Below, one piece after another: positions 8,173 to 15,898 of a stretch of 34,069 nucleotides of DNA. The DNA comes from Bacillota bacterium (GTDB taxonomy: Bacteria; Bacillota; Bacilli; Bacillales; Cytobacillaceae), in NCBI GenBank assembly GCA_030705955.1, contig JAUZPL010000043.1:1-34069 (forward strand), in the 5' to 3' direction. Both the position numbers and the translations under genes were made by a program. The notes under the pieces are model-generated. The model worked only from the letters and a program-made list of their open reading frames with translations. It made no database searches and was not told where the DNA came from. How positions within the stretch are numbered: position 1 is the first letter of the stretch; each line of letters opens with the position of its first letter.

Positions 8173-8622
8173 ATGGCATACGAAAGTTTTAAAAATAAAT
8201 TGGCAGTTCGCCGTAAACGCAGGGAACAAATCACCAGTATCAATAAAAGCATGAATAATCTAAACCTGGCATTAAATGGATTGGTTGCAAGAAAAACATC
8301 TATGGATGCCAATCCTGTGAGAAAGCAAAAAATTTCAGATCTTTCTCAAAAGATTCAAGAACTTTCTAAGATGGTCTATACGTTGGCTAAAGAGAAAGGA
8401 ATTCAAGTAGATGATGACATGCATGAGTTGGACAAAGAACTCGATGACGAATTAGCCAAATACGGATATTCTCAAGAGAAACCTGGAACTTTTTCTTTTT
8501 CCGACCAAGAGAAAATGCATACCGTTCCTGCAAGAGAAATGACAGGGGATTCCTCTTATGATCGATACGGGAATCTTGGGAAAGAGATCGCACGCAAGTA
8601 TAATCCGCATTACAAAATGTGA
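8173..8622 (+). CDS. hypothetical basic helical phage-like protein
   Basis: A 149-residue hydrophilic protein I do not recognise. Residues 1-80 form long basic helices (FKNKLAVRRKRREQITSINK; QKISDLSQKIQELSKMVYTL). An acidic stretch (DDDMHELDKELDDELAKYGY) follows, and the C-terminal part has REMTGDSSYDRYGNLG. The only visible Shine-Dalgarno is weak (GGATG), so translation may depend on the upstream mini-ORF. It ends just before a strong terminator. The pattern suits a small structural or nucleic-acid-binding phage protein. Confidence 0.6.
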   Translation: MAYESFKNKLAVRRKRREQITSINKSMNNLNLALNGLVARKTSMDANPVRKQKISDLSQKIQELSKMVYTLAKEKGIQVDDDMHELDKELDDELAKYGYSQEKPGTFSFSDQEKMHTVPAREMTGDSSYDRYGNLGKEIARKYNPHYKM

Positions 8623-8654
8623 TGTTTTTTGAACTCATCAGGAAAACTTTTCAA

Positions 8655-8694
8655 AATAAGGGTGTTGCAATAATGCAACACCCTTATTTTAATT
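8655..8694 (+). terminator. strong intrinsic terminator
   Basis: A perfect 15-bp stem (8655-8669 with 8674-8688) has a four-base loop and a T-rich 3' side. It lies between convergent genes and may act in both directions. Confidence 0.9.
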
Positions 8695-8735
8695 AGAGTA
8701 TGTTTTCTGTTTTGCTTGTTCGCCCAAGAATTTCA

Positions 8736-9263
8736 TTATCCTTTTTTTACAAATTTAGATCTTGGCCAAAGAATCGAGTAATTAACTTTCCCATTGCTAC
8801 TAGAATAATTAAAGATACTTAAATATGGCCTTTTATCTTTATCATCCAAGAGTAAATTTGCTATTAATCCAGTATTCTGGAGCGTTTGTGCAATTGATGG
8901 TTTTTCAGCAAATACATTAACTGATAACACAGTTTCTAGATCAATTTGATCAATTCCTGGAATATCTTCTCTTAGATAGATTCGATTGTTTTCATCCGGA
9001 ATAGCTGAACTTGAAACGCTAAAAATAGGTGGATTGGCTTCTAGTAATTTTAATAACCTTTTATCTAGCTCCGAATTAACCTTATTGTCTACCCGGTATT
9101 TAATATATATTGGACCACCAATAGCAATTAACAGGCCAAAAACGGCTATTAATATACTAAAAACAGACAATAAAATTGTAATAACGTATTGCATATTGGA
9201 ATTATTTTGTTGAATCATTTCAGATAAGTCATTTATTTTTTGAACCATTTGATCATGAGTCAT
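8736..9263 (-). CDS. membrane-anchored hypothetical protein
   Basis: A 175-residue protein with GGAGATGATGAT before its ATG. The N-terminal 24 residues form a hydrophilic helix with Asn/Gln repeats. A hydrophobic segment at about residues 25-53 (ITILLSVFSILIAVFGLLIAI) is long enough for one helix or a tight hairpin. The remaining 120 residues are soluble: a charged linker (KYRVDNKVNSELDKRLLKLLE), then a beta-rich domain with YLSIFNYSSSNGKVNYSILW. I do not recognise the family. It stands alone, convergent with the upstream phage-like gene across the terminator. Confidence 0.7.
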   Translation of the reverse strand: MTHDQMVQKINDLSEMIQQNNSNMQYVITILLSVFSILIAVFGLLIAIGGPIYIKYRVDNKVNSELDKRLLKLLEANPPIFSVSSSAIPDENNRIYLREDIPGIDQIDLETVLSVNVFAEKPSIAQTLQNTGLIANLLLDDKDKRPYLSIFNYSSSNGKVNYSILWPRSKFVKKG

Positions 9264-9457
9264 ATCATCATCTCCTACCAGTATGAATAATTCGACATAT
9301 CAGGATTTCAATCCTGCTAATAAGCGATATTGCACCTTTTCGGATAAGCTGGAGATTAATGAATAAGGTTATTGTAACCCATAAGGTATATTTTTTGGGC
9401 ACAGCAGGAGAAAGGATTGGTAATATTTAATTTTATATTTAGGAGATGATAGTAAAA

Positions 9458-9649
9458 ATGGATAAAATAATATGCAGTAAATGTGGGTCAGAATATTCGA
9501 TTAGAAAAATTCACTATCCAGTGAGAGATACGGACACTGTAGATTGTGTGGTTTGTGACGAAGTTTTGAAAAGCTGGCGTAAAAGCACTACTGCTTATAC
9601 TGCAAAATTAGAAGTTAGAAGAGTAAATCATTTAAAACCACCTAAATAA
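9458..9649 (+). CDS. small zinc-ribbon protein
   Basis: A 63-residue protein. The ATG at 9458 is chosen because AGGAG lies 12 bases upstream and is too close to the ATG at 9446. The N-terminus has CSKCGSEY and then CVVCDEVL, two CxxC pairs about 24 residues apart, which would bind one zinc ion. The C-terminal tail is basic. Small zinc ribbons of this type are common in Bacillus phages and plasmids. It stands alone; a short T-rich run follows the stop. Confidence 0.65.
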   Translation: MDKIICSKCGSEYSIRKIHYPVRDTDTVDCVVCDEVLKSWRKSTTAYTAKLEVRRVNHLKPPK

Positions 9650-9958
9650 AAGGTGTTTTTTTAAACTACAAAACTCAGGTTATGTAGGGAATTCAAAATA
9701 AACCTTTTCCAATTAAACATATTTGTTATTTGCATTCGTATCTTGCCGATATGAATCTTAATGCCAATGTATAAAAACATGTATAAAAGATATTTTGTAG
9801 AATGCTGTTTTAAAGCTATTTATAATAAAAGCGGCGTTCACTAAATACACATTTAACGAACATTAAATTGGGATTTTTGGATATAAATTCACAATTTTGT
9901 ATTTTTTATTTATATATGTGCAATTTAAAACGGAAGAGCCCTTAAAGGCTCTTATTTG
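9650..9958. other. intergenic stretch, AT-rich
   Basis: No coding sequence is seen. A hairpin near 9935-9953 (AGAGCC-cttaaa-GGCTCT) sits just before the convergent CPBP gene and probably ends transcription of the plus strand. Otherwise I see only AT-rich sequence. Confidence 0.6.
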
Positions 9959-10702
9959 TTAATTAAATTGGGATTGCCTTTTTTCTGGTATAAACAGATA
10001 TACAAGATAAACAATAATCAGCACAGAATAAAACATAAAATACATATTTTGATTATAATGCCCAAAAAAATTCATTCCGTCCCATACCATGTGTGCGATT
10101 ACTGCTGGCAGGATAGATCTATAGTAAAAGGTTGCAAATATAAACGGGATATGTCCTAACCCTATAGCTAGTACAGCTGTTAATGGACTTTGAAAAGCAT
10201 GTAGGAAACCAAATATCATCGATGTCATTATGAGGGAAAAAACAAATTTCCTTAATCGGCCCTTAGTCAATAAAGAATATAAACCAATAAAGGTTAAAAC
10301 ACATAAAAACTCTTCAGCTAACCCTATTAAAGGTAAAAGTGAATTTAATTGTAAATATTGCTTTCCTGTATATACAACTCCACTTAAATGCTGCGGATTA
10401 TTACTTCTAATTGCTGATGCTCCCAACCATTTTAAAACAGCACTTGCAGCTACAATATAAAATACAATCTTTACATTTGTTTTAACTGTTCCGGTAGGCT
10501 TTAATAAAAGATCTTTTCTTCCAATAACAAAGGAATAGGTAATCATAATTAAGTAAACTACAATAGTTTCAATGTATTTATTCCTAAATATGTCTATATT
10601 TAATAAAACAATGGTTAAAGGCAAGATTGCCAGACATAATAAAGCTCTTATTATCGAAACTTCTTCTATATATTTGATGTTTTTCCTTAATGAATTTAAC
10701 AT
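9959..10702 (-). CDS. CPBP-family intramembrane protease homologue
   Basis: A 247-residue membrane protein with six to eight hydrophobic segments. The ATG at 10702, with GGGGGTG upstream, is preferred to the in-frame GTG at 10711. CPBP (CAAX protease / bacteriocin-processing) motifs are visible: AEEFLCVLTF supplies the EE of motif 1, FGFLH supplies FxxxH, and HMVWDGMNF supplies the HxxxD/N of the last motif. The Arg normally found after the EE (EExxFR) is missing, which may affect activity. In plasmids such proteins are often bacteriocin immunity factors or Abi proteins, but no bacteriocin gene is evident nearby. Confidence 0.8.
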   Translation of the reverse strand: MLNSLRKNIKYIEEVSIIRALLCLAILPLTIVLLNIDIFRNKYIETIVVYLIMITYSFVIGRKDLLLKPTGTVKTNVKIVFYIVAASAVLKWLGASAIRSNNPQHLSGVVYTGKQYLQLNSLLPLIGLAEEFLCVLTFIGLYSLLTKGRLRKFVFSLIMTSMIFGFLHAFQSPLTAVLAIGLGHIPFIFATFYYRSILPAVIAHMVWDGMNFFGHYNQNMYFMFYSVLIIVYLVYLFIPEKRQSQFN

Positions 10703-11208
10703 TTTGTCCACCCCCAGTTTTTATTAGTTTATTTGTAATATTTTGGAGGTAGTACAAATTTTAATTAACCATAAAAACACCGATTATACATATAATTGGT
10801 AGCCTTATTTTTGGTTTTTTTGCTCAAAACAGTAGTATAATACGTAACCTGCTTTTCTTCTTAGAATTATACGTCTAATAAGTAAACAAAAACTAATTGT
10901 AAGAACGTTGATATATAAGCTTTTATTGGGTTTACCAGTTAACGATATATGAATTTTTCGTAATCAACCATCAAAATACTTTTATACCAAGGCTTAAATG
11001 AGCGTTTTATAGGATAACCAGCAACAGTAAGTATTGAGGGAGTTACCTAAGTAACGAGGGAAATACATTAGATGCAAGATATCCATTAAAACAAAAGCAC
11101 TAAGGGGATACTATTTCAGCTAATATTAAATTTTCCACGGATAAAAATAATAAAAGCAAAATTGAACGATGTGAGAGTAATGCAGGATAAGGGAACGTGC
11201 ACTCTCCT
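10703..11208. other. long intergenic stretch without recognisable genes
   Basis: About 500 bases of AT-rich DNA. I see no frame longer than a few codons with a ribosome-binding site, and no tRNA or clear terminator. Its length suggests decayed sequence or a long leader for the gene at 11405. Confidence 0.5.
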
Positions 11209-11304
11209 GTACCACACACACCAGGCGAAACCTGGTGGAACGCGGAAAAGTATGTACCACATCGTGTACCACATTTTTAATAAAAAGGAACAATAATGTG
11301 GTAC
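11209..11304. promoter_or_regulatory. GTACCACA repeat cluster with hairpin
   Basis: GTACCACA occurs directly at 11209-11216, 11254-11261 and 11266-11273, and inverted (TGTGGTAC) at 11297-11304. Between the first two, CACCAGG pairs with CCTGGTG around CGAAA (11219-11237). The inverted copy overlaps the start of the leader ORF. A DNA operator or an RNA structure (third copy paired with the inverted one) are both possible. Confidence 0.55.
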
Positions 11305-11388
11305 ATATTTCTTAAAAGCCTTGAGTCTGTAAAGCAGATAACGTGCACAACAAGGAAAATACCTCCTTTTGTCGAAGCTAGTAGATGA
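11296..11388 (+). CDS. 30-codon leader peptide candidate
   Basis: This frame starts at ATG behind AAAAAGGA with good spacing and encodes a peptide ending TTRKIPPFVEASR. Its codons for Pro-Pro-Phe are the very bases (11362-11369) that can pair with the ribosome-binding site of the next gene. Its stop codon sits at the edge of that site, 17 bases before the next ATG. This is the geometry of translational-attenuation leaders such as those of cat and erm genes. The peptide itself matches none I know. Confidence 0.5.
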   Translation: MWYIFLKSLESVKQITCTTRKIPPFVEASR

Positions 11389-11395
11389 AAGGAGG
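11362..11395 (+). promoter_or_regulatory. hairpin sequestering a ribosome-binding site
   Basis: CCTCCTTT (11362-11369) is perfectly complementary to AAAGGAGG (11388-11395), with an 18-base loop. The second strand is the Shine-Dalgarno of the gene starting at 11405. Closing the stem would block translation; a ribosome on the leader ORF would open it. Confidence 0.6.
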
Positions 11396-11404
11396 GGATG
11401 AATA

Positions 11405-11644
11405 ATGTATTATGATGAAATTCCAAAACTTTTAGAAGTAGGAAAAGAATATTCGGCAGAACAATTAAGTTTTTTTATTAATGATCATCCAGACGCTGCA
11501 ATTATAACGGATAGGCAAGAAAACTTCTTTCAGTCTAAAAGCATTCTTAAAATAACAAAGATTCAAGAGGGATATTTGAATACCGAGGAAAACAAAGGAA
11601 CAACAGTAAAAAATAAAATTTATTTTGCAACAAAGGTAAAATAA
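11405..11644 (+). CDS. hypothetical small protein under leader control
   Basis: A 79-residue protein with a very strong ribosome-binding site (AAAGGAGGGG) that is sequestered in the upstream hairpin. The sequence (YYDEIPKLLEVGKEYSAEQL then DHPDAAIITDRQENFF) suggests a compact alpha/beta or beta-barrel fold with a basic C-terminus (NKIYFATKVK). I do not recognise a family, and there is no membrane segment. It is a single-gene unit ending in a terminator. If the leader works as it appears, production would depend on ribosome stalling upstream. Confidence 0.65.
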   Translation: MYYDEIPKLLEVGKEYSAEQLSFFINDHPDAAIITDRQENFFQSKSILKITKIQEGYLNTEENKGTTVKNKIYFATKVK

Positions 11645-11649
11645 TTATT

Positions 11650-11672
11650 AAGCATCCTTCGGGTTGCTTTTT
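11650..11672 (+). terminator. intrinsic terminator
   Basis: AAGCAtCC pairs with GGtTGCTT around TTCG and is followed by T-rich sequence, six bases after the stop of the 79-residue gene. Confidence 0.85.
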
Positions 11673-11876
11673 CTATGAACATAATTACTGTTATGTAATG
11701 AATTTTGAAATTAGATTGATATATCAATATTTTTATAGAGTGTTGTTTTTTTGTTTTCTGTTTTAGAGGTAGAATTTCCAATTTTGAGGAGTATTTTCGA
11801 CACGAAATTGATTGCAATCAACTCAGAATACTTCAACATTGGTTGGAAGCACAGGACCAAGAAAGAGGGTTAAATT

Positions 11877-12092
11877 GTGTTAAAACATAAGGTGAAGTCT
11901 TTGCAGAAAGAAATCAAGCGGATTAATAATATTTCAGAGAATAAAGTTTATATCGTGGATGATGAAGACGAAGGATTTAATATATTTGAAGCGGGTAAAG
12001 AAATCCTTAAATGCAACAGGGAAGAATTAGGTGTATTTGAAAAAAGAAGACCAGGATCAGTATTCATCATAAATGATATTCCTTGTGCTTAA
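11877..12092 (+). CDS. hypothetical small protein
   Basis: A 71-residue protein starting at GTG behind GAAAGAGGG. The first third is a basic helix (KVKSLQKEIKRINNIS), followed by VYIVDDEDEGFNIFEAGKEI and a C-terminal strand-rich part (GSVFIINDIPCA). I do not recognise it. It forms a single-gene unit closed by a strong terminator immediately after the stop. It resembles many small Bacillus plasmid proteins in size and architecture only. Confidence 0.6.
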   Translation: MLKHKVKSLQKEIKRINNISENKVYIVDDEDEGFNIFEAGKEILKCNREELGVFEKRRPGSVFIINDIPCA

Positions 12093-12096
12093 TTAG

Positions 12097-12120
12097 CGAG
12101 TAGAAATACTCGTTTTTTTT
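12097..12120 (+). terminator. intrinsic terminator
   Basis: CGAGTA pairs with TACTCG around GAAA and is followed by eight T residues. Confidence 0.92.
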
Positions 12121-12186
12121 ATTTTTGTATTCCATTTAATTATTGGTATGGTTATGATTTGCATATAAAGGGAGGTATAGATTTAT

Positions 12187-12720
12187 ATGGAAGATAGCAA
12201 TTTAAAAGGAATAAAAGGTTGGCTGCTCATCGTTTTAATAGGCTTGATTGTTAGTATTATCTCTGTGGCAGTTTCTCTTAATGATTCGATGCCTTTATTT
12301 AAACCTGATGCTTGGCATGCGATTACTACATATGGTTCAGAAGCTTATCACCCGTTGTTTGGACCGTGGGTTATTTATGAAGCACTATTTAATGTTTTTA
12401 TAATTATATTTAGTATTTGTTTATTATTTATGATGTTCAGGAAAAGTCATCGATTTCCTAAATTTATGATCTTTTATTTTATCAGTGCGGTCTTTTTGCA
12501 AGGAATTGACTACATATTGAGCTACAAGGTTCTTACTGATCTACCGAAAGTATCTGAAACATTAAATGTTTATCCAAGTCTTGATGGAGTAATGCGGGCA
12601 TTGGTGCAAACGGCTGTATGGGTTCCGTACTTTATAAAATCTAAACGAGTGAAAGCGACATTTTTAAGTGAAAGCCCAAAAATCATTTTAGAAAAAGGTC
12701 CACTTGATAAAGATCTTTAA
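12187..12720 (+). CDS. DUF2569-type integral membrane protein
   Basis: A 177-residue membrane protein with AAAGGGAGG before the ATG. It begins KGIKGWLLIVLIGLIVSIIS, the glycine-tryptophan opening typical of DUF2569 proteins. Three further hydrophobic helices follow: FNVFIIIFSICLLFMMF, FMIFYFISAVFLQGIDYIL, and ALVQTAVWVPYFIKSKRVKATF, with the last two about 60 residues apart. The function of this family is unknown; members often sit near stress or envelope genes. It is a single-gene unit followed by a terminator hairpin. Confidence 0.75.
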   Translation: MEDSNLKGIKGWLLIVLIGLIVSIISVAVSLNDSMPLFKPDAWHAITTYGSEAYHPLFGPWVIYEALFNVFIIIFSICLLFMMFRKSHRFPKFMIFYFISAVFLQGIDYILSYKVLTDLPKVSETLNVYPSLDGVMRALVQTAVWVPYFIKSKRVKATFLSESPKIILEKGPLDKDL

Positions 12721-12733
12721 ATATTTAAATTTG

Positions 12734-12759
12734 AAGTCATTCTTTTAGAATGGCTTTTT
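12734..12759 (+). terminator. intrinsic terminator
   Basis: AAGTCATTC pairs with GAATGGCTT (one G-U pair) and runs into TTTTTA after the DUF2569 gene. Confidence 0.8.
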
Positions 12760-12778
12760 ATTGTGGAGAAACGAAAAA

Positions 12779-12893
12779 TCCCCCATCTTATGGACGGGGG
12801 ACTTCATTGTGTTTAGGGCTTTCGCCAAGATAAATTGTTAATGTTTAGGGCTTTCGCCAAGATAAATTGTTTAGGACTGGTTGGTCCAGTCAA
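12779..12893. repeat. hairpin plus tandem 30-bp repeats
   Basis: TCCCCC (12779-12784) pairs with GGGGGA (12796-12801). Two exact 30-bp copies follow at 12810-12839 and 12842-12871, a 32-bp period of about three helical turns. Each contains TTTAGGGCTTTCGCC. A third partial start (TTTAGGACTGG) leads into a small hairpin GACTGG-TTGGT-CCAGTC. Function is unknown; operator repeats or a plasmid recombination/resolution site are possible. Confidence 0.6.
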
Positions 12894-12944
12894 GATTAGT
12901 GTAACCAAATTATATTTTATTATCCTTTAAAAAGCAACAGTAAG

Positions 12945-13505
12945 TTATGGTTTTGTTGGATCAATTATTTTGGGTTCTTTATTCTCAGGATATGTCCCGG
13001 TATATTTCGCTTCAGTGTTAGCATAAATTTTTTCAAGCAAATCGCTTCCAATGTTTAATTTGGGTTCTGTTGGTTTGGCGGGAGTGGAAATTCGCAACTT
13101 ACTTATAGGTCTAGTTTGATTTATAACGGCAAATGAATGTGTTTCGTCTGTTCCAGGGAAGTTTAATTCTTTGATAACTCCTAAATAAACACTAGGATCT
13201 TTTACTTCTTCTTCAGAACTGCAAGAAGAAAGTGGAGTAACCATAACTGTTCCTGCTTTTCGGGTATTATCTTCTACTACTACTGCAAAATGACGACCGC
13301 CAAATTCAGCCCCTACATTAAAGCCAAAGTTTATAGTGATTACGTCACCAGGATTATACTTTGCATACTTTTCTGGCTTGAAAGTTTTTTCGTTTTTCAA
13401 ATACCAATTCGATAATTTCAGCCATTTTAAATATTTTGTTTGTAGATCAGAATCCATACCTTCAATTAACGTTTCTAAATCATCTAATTCCTTATATTTA
13501 GACAT
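12945..13505 (-). CDS. PemK/MazF-family toxin-like protein with N-terminal extension
   Basis: A 186-residue protein with GGGGGAAG before the ATG. Residues from about 48 match the MazF/PemK fold of sequence-specific endoribonucleases: YNPGDVITINFG, then AEFGGRHFAVVVEDN (the usual G-G-x-R-P stretch), then GTVMVTPLSS and SFAVINQTRPISKLRI. The first 47 residues are a helical extension (LDDLETLIEGMDSDLQTKYL) that could be a fused antitoxin-like or regulatory segment. I find no separate antitoxin gene next to it on either strand. It may be a solitary toxin-fold regulator or a self-contained unit. Confidence 0.8.
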   Translation of the reverse strand: MSKYKELDDLETLIEGMDSDLQTKYLKWLKLSNWYLKNEKTFKPEKYAKYNPGDVITINFGFNVGAEFGGRHFAVVVEDNTRKAGTVMVTPLSSCSSEEEVKDPSVYLGVIKELNFPGTDETHSFAVINQTRPISKLRISTPAKPTEPKLNIGSDLLEKIYANTEAKYTGTYPENKEPKIIDPTKP

Positions 13506-13668
13506 AATCTTCCCCCATTTTCCTCTACATATACGGGTTGATTATACCTTATTCCCCTTTTTTTGACATATAAATTATCTCGATTATTCGTTCTTTTGTA
13601 CATAAATCCTTCTTTTTTTGTTAATTTTAACTTTAAAGGGTAACTTTTTGACTAATGCTTTTTTCCTT

Positions 13669-14343
13669 TCAATTTTTTATTTTTAAGTTTGATTTAATTT
13701 CTCTTTGTTCTTCTCGCGGTTTTTGTTCTTCTCTTGGTTTTAATGTCTGTAAGAATTGGACGAAAGATGGGGCTTGCATAATTCGGAATGGATAGGAGCT
13801 ATCAATGGCATAATGTTGTTCTGAAAGAATGAGAATATGTGGGAATACTTTAACGCTTGCCGGTTGCCATATTTCATTTTCAATTAATCGACTGTTATAT
13901 AAATCCAAATATCTATCCATCTTATCTTTCATTTGCTTTTCACTATAAATACTCTTCTGCACTTCAATAAAGAAAGGTGTTCGCCTATAAATACAAAATA
14001 TATCCGGTTCAGCTAAGCCTTTGTTACCGTATTTAGGCTCAACAAGAAACATATCCAGTTCACCAAGTCGCTTGATTTCTTTATAAACGGATACGATAGC
14101 CAAGAAATGCCCTACCTTTTGCGAATTCTTTTTCATGCTTACTTCCTGGCCGAAATAGACGTAAGGTACAAAGGAGGTAGAGCGCTGTATTTGATTATCA
14201 CGAAGCAATCGTAAGAGAATGTTGTTAGCTGCGTATTTTGGATTCTTTAAGCCATGAAAATGCAAGTCTGCTATATCATCCCTGCTCATGCACCTGAAGC
14301 GGGTCAAATCGTCTATGATGGCTTTATCTCTTGCTGTTAACAT
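13669..14343 (-). CDS. replication-relaxation family protein
   Basis: A 224-residue protein of the Replic_Relax family found on Gram-positive plasmids. It begins with a winged-helix section (LTARDKAIIDDLTRFRCMSRDDIADLHFHG, then a second helix with NILLRLLRDNQIQRS). The middle resembles an endonuclease-like fold (EPDIFCIYRRTPFFIEVQKSIYSEKQ), and the tail is strongly charged. Its start overlaps the end of the FtsK-like gene by 20 bases. The pairing with an FtsK/TcpA-type ATPase is the usual context. The family is annotated as helping replication or DNA relaxation; a relaxase-like role in mobilisation is inference. Confidence 0.8.
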   Translation of the reverse strand: MLTARDKAIIDDLTRFRCMSRDDIADLHFHGLKNPKYAANNILLRLLRDNQIQRSTSFVPYVYFGQEVSMKKNSQKVGHFLAIVSVYKEIKRLGELDMFLVEPKYGNKGLAEPDIFCIYRRTPFFIEVQKSIYSEKQMKDKMDRYLDLYNSRLIENEIWQPASVKVFPHILILSEQHYAIDSSYPFRIMQAPSFVQFLQTLKPREEQKPREEQREIKSNLKIKN

Positions 14344-15544
14344 GGTTCAACACCCCATTAAATATGTTTTCCTCTGTCAATTCTTCAACCACGTCATTAG
14401 AAGGCTCTGAAAAGCCTGTAAATGCATTTTTCCATTCTTTAGACTTATAGGGTTTGAGAAGTTTTTCTGCTTCTTTATCGGTTAAATATGGAGCTTGAAT
14501 TTCCTCTAAGCTATCTCTTTTTAAGAAAAACCTTCCAGGAGTCTCTCTACTTATCTTTTCGCTTCCAGGAGTACCAATTATTTTTGAATTTGATATATCT
14601 GGTGTTCGAAATCCCATTCTTACAGTCAATAAGGATCTCACTTTAGTATCTAATATGTCATGTGACGGACGTTGTAATGATAAAAGGCAGTAAATGCCAA
14701 GTGCACGGCCTAATGAACCTATTTGAACCAACATCTTTTTAATGTCTTTGTTATCCATCACCATAACGATTTCGTCAATTGCAAGCAGGATATAAGGTAC
14801 TTTCTTATCTGATGGTAAACTATCAACGTGCATAACACCCATAGCGTTTAAAAGTTTGCTACGCTTAAGCATTTCATTGTAAACGTGTGTCAGCATGCGC
14901 TCTAACTCATTAGGAAAAATAGCAACCCCTTTAACGTGCTGCACTCCATTGAAAAGGTGAAACTCTGACATTTTTAAGTCACCTAAATAAAAGTGGAGCT
15001 GTTCAGGAGATTTGTATTTTATTAGTGTTGTAAGGATGGAACGAAGTTGAGTTGATTTACCCGAACCCGGCTCACCACTAATTAAAGCGTTGGGTTCTGT
15101 AACAGCGTCATAAACAATCCAGTTGCCGTTGCGGTCCTTTCCACATACAATAGGCATTTTAAAACCCTTTATAGCGGTTGATATATCATTGTTTTTTTCA
15201 TTCTCTTTATCTTGATATTTGTACGTTAGTTCCTTTTGCAATCCATGTTCATAGACGGTAAGATCAAACTTTTTGTAATCTCCATCGATTTCAATGTGTT
15301 TGCCAAAATGCTGCATGAAAACATAATCTTTCTTTTCAACTTCTTTCGGATCCATGCCATTTATAAGGGTAAAAACATAGCGAGTAGATTTCTTTTTATC
15401 ATCAAAAGCAACGTCATGAATGGTAGGGTATACCATTACTTCTTTTTCACCATTTTTGTATTTATTGATTAGACCAGCACTCTTAAAGGCTCTTCTAAGC
15501 TTTGCTTTTGCCTTTTGCGTTTTAATAAAGGCTTTAAATCCCAT
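14324..15544 (-). CDS. FtsK/SpoIIIE/TcpA-like DNA-translocase ATPase
   Basis: A 406-residue protein. Walker A is at residues 157-164 (GEPGSGKS) and Walker B at 251-259 (YILLAIDEI). A later arginine-rich segment (LLSLQRPSHDILDTKVRSLL, then RMGFRTPD) is typical of FtsK/HerA motors. The first 150 residues are soluble with a basic N-terminus, and I see no membrane segment, unlike full-length FtsK. TcpA-type coupling proteins and plasmid FtsK-like proteins have this size. It is the third gene of a minus-strand operon with two small upstream genes, and it overlaps the replication-relaxation gene. It probably moves plasmid DNA during transfer or segregation. Confidence 0.88.
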   Translation of the reverse strand: MGFKAFIKTQKAKAKLRRAFKSAGLINKYKNGEKEVMVYPTIHDVAFDDKKKSTRYVFTLINGMDPKEVEKKDYVFMQHFGKHIEIDGDYKKFDLTVYEHGLQKELTYKYQDKENEKNNDISTAIKGFKMPIVCGKDRNGNWIVYDAVTEPNALISGEPGSGKSTQLRSILTTLIKYKSPEQLHFYLGDLKMSEFHLFNGVQHVKGVAIFPNELERMLTHVYNEMLKRSKLLNAMGVMHVDSLPSDKKVPYILLAIDEIVMVMDNKDIKKMLVQIGSLGRALGIYCLLSLQRPSHDILDTKVRSLLTVRMGFRTPDISNSKIIGTPGSEKISRETPGRFFLKRDSLEEIQAPYLTDKEAEKLLKPYKSKEWKNAFTGFSEPSNDVVEELTEENIFNGVLNHVNSKR

Positions 15545-15557
15545 TCCTTTCAGCCCC

Positions 15558-15884
15558 TTACAATGTGGTAAATAACCAAATGATTAAGCCATATCCTACA
15601 ACTGGTAAGACTATCTTTAGAAAATTACCAACCCCCTCTGAAACTTCTATAAACCCACCATGAGCAAATAGTTTTTCAGATAAGGCCATTCCTGCAACAG
15701 CAGCACTACCGACTAAAAACAAACAAAAACCCACATCATGAATAGGAAAAAATCCTTTTAGAGTAAAGGTTGGCAAGAATGAGAATACACTGGTTGTAAG
15801 AGGTATTATTTCTTTCTTAGTGGGAGCTGGCGGGCTCATAAACTCTTTGAAGGGAATTACCTCTATTTTATTTTGAAAGAACAT
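15558..15884 (-). CDS. small integral membrane protein of the translocase operon
   Basis: A 108-residue protein with AAAGGAGTG before its ATG. An N-terminal soluble part rich in Pro/Thr (FMSPPAPTKKEIIPLTTSVF) precedes two hydrophobic helices: DVGFCLFLVGSAAVAGMALS at about residues 50-70 and FLKIVLPVVGYGLIIWLFTTL at the C-terminus. Fourteen bases separate it from the FtsK-like gene. Because that ATPase lacks membrane helices, this protein is a candidate membrane anchor for it; this is inference from operon structure. Confidence 0.75.
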   Translation of the reverse strand: MFFQNKIEVIPFKEFMSPPAPTKKEIIPLTTSVFSFLPTFTLKGFFPIHDVGFCLFLVGSAAVAGMALSEKLFAHGGFIEVSEGVGNFLKIVLPVVGYGLIIWLFTTL

Positions 15885-15898
15885 TCCTTTTCACTCCT

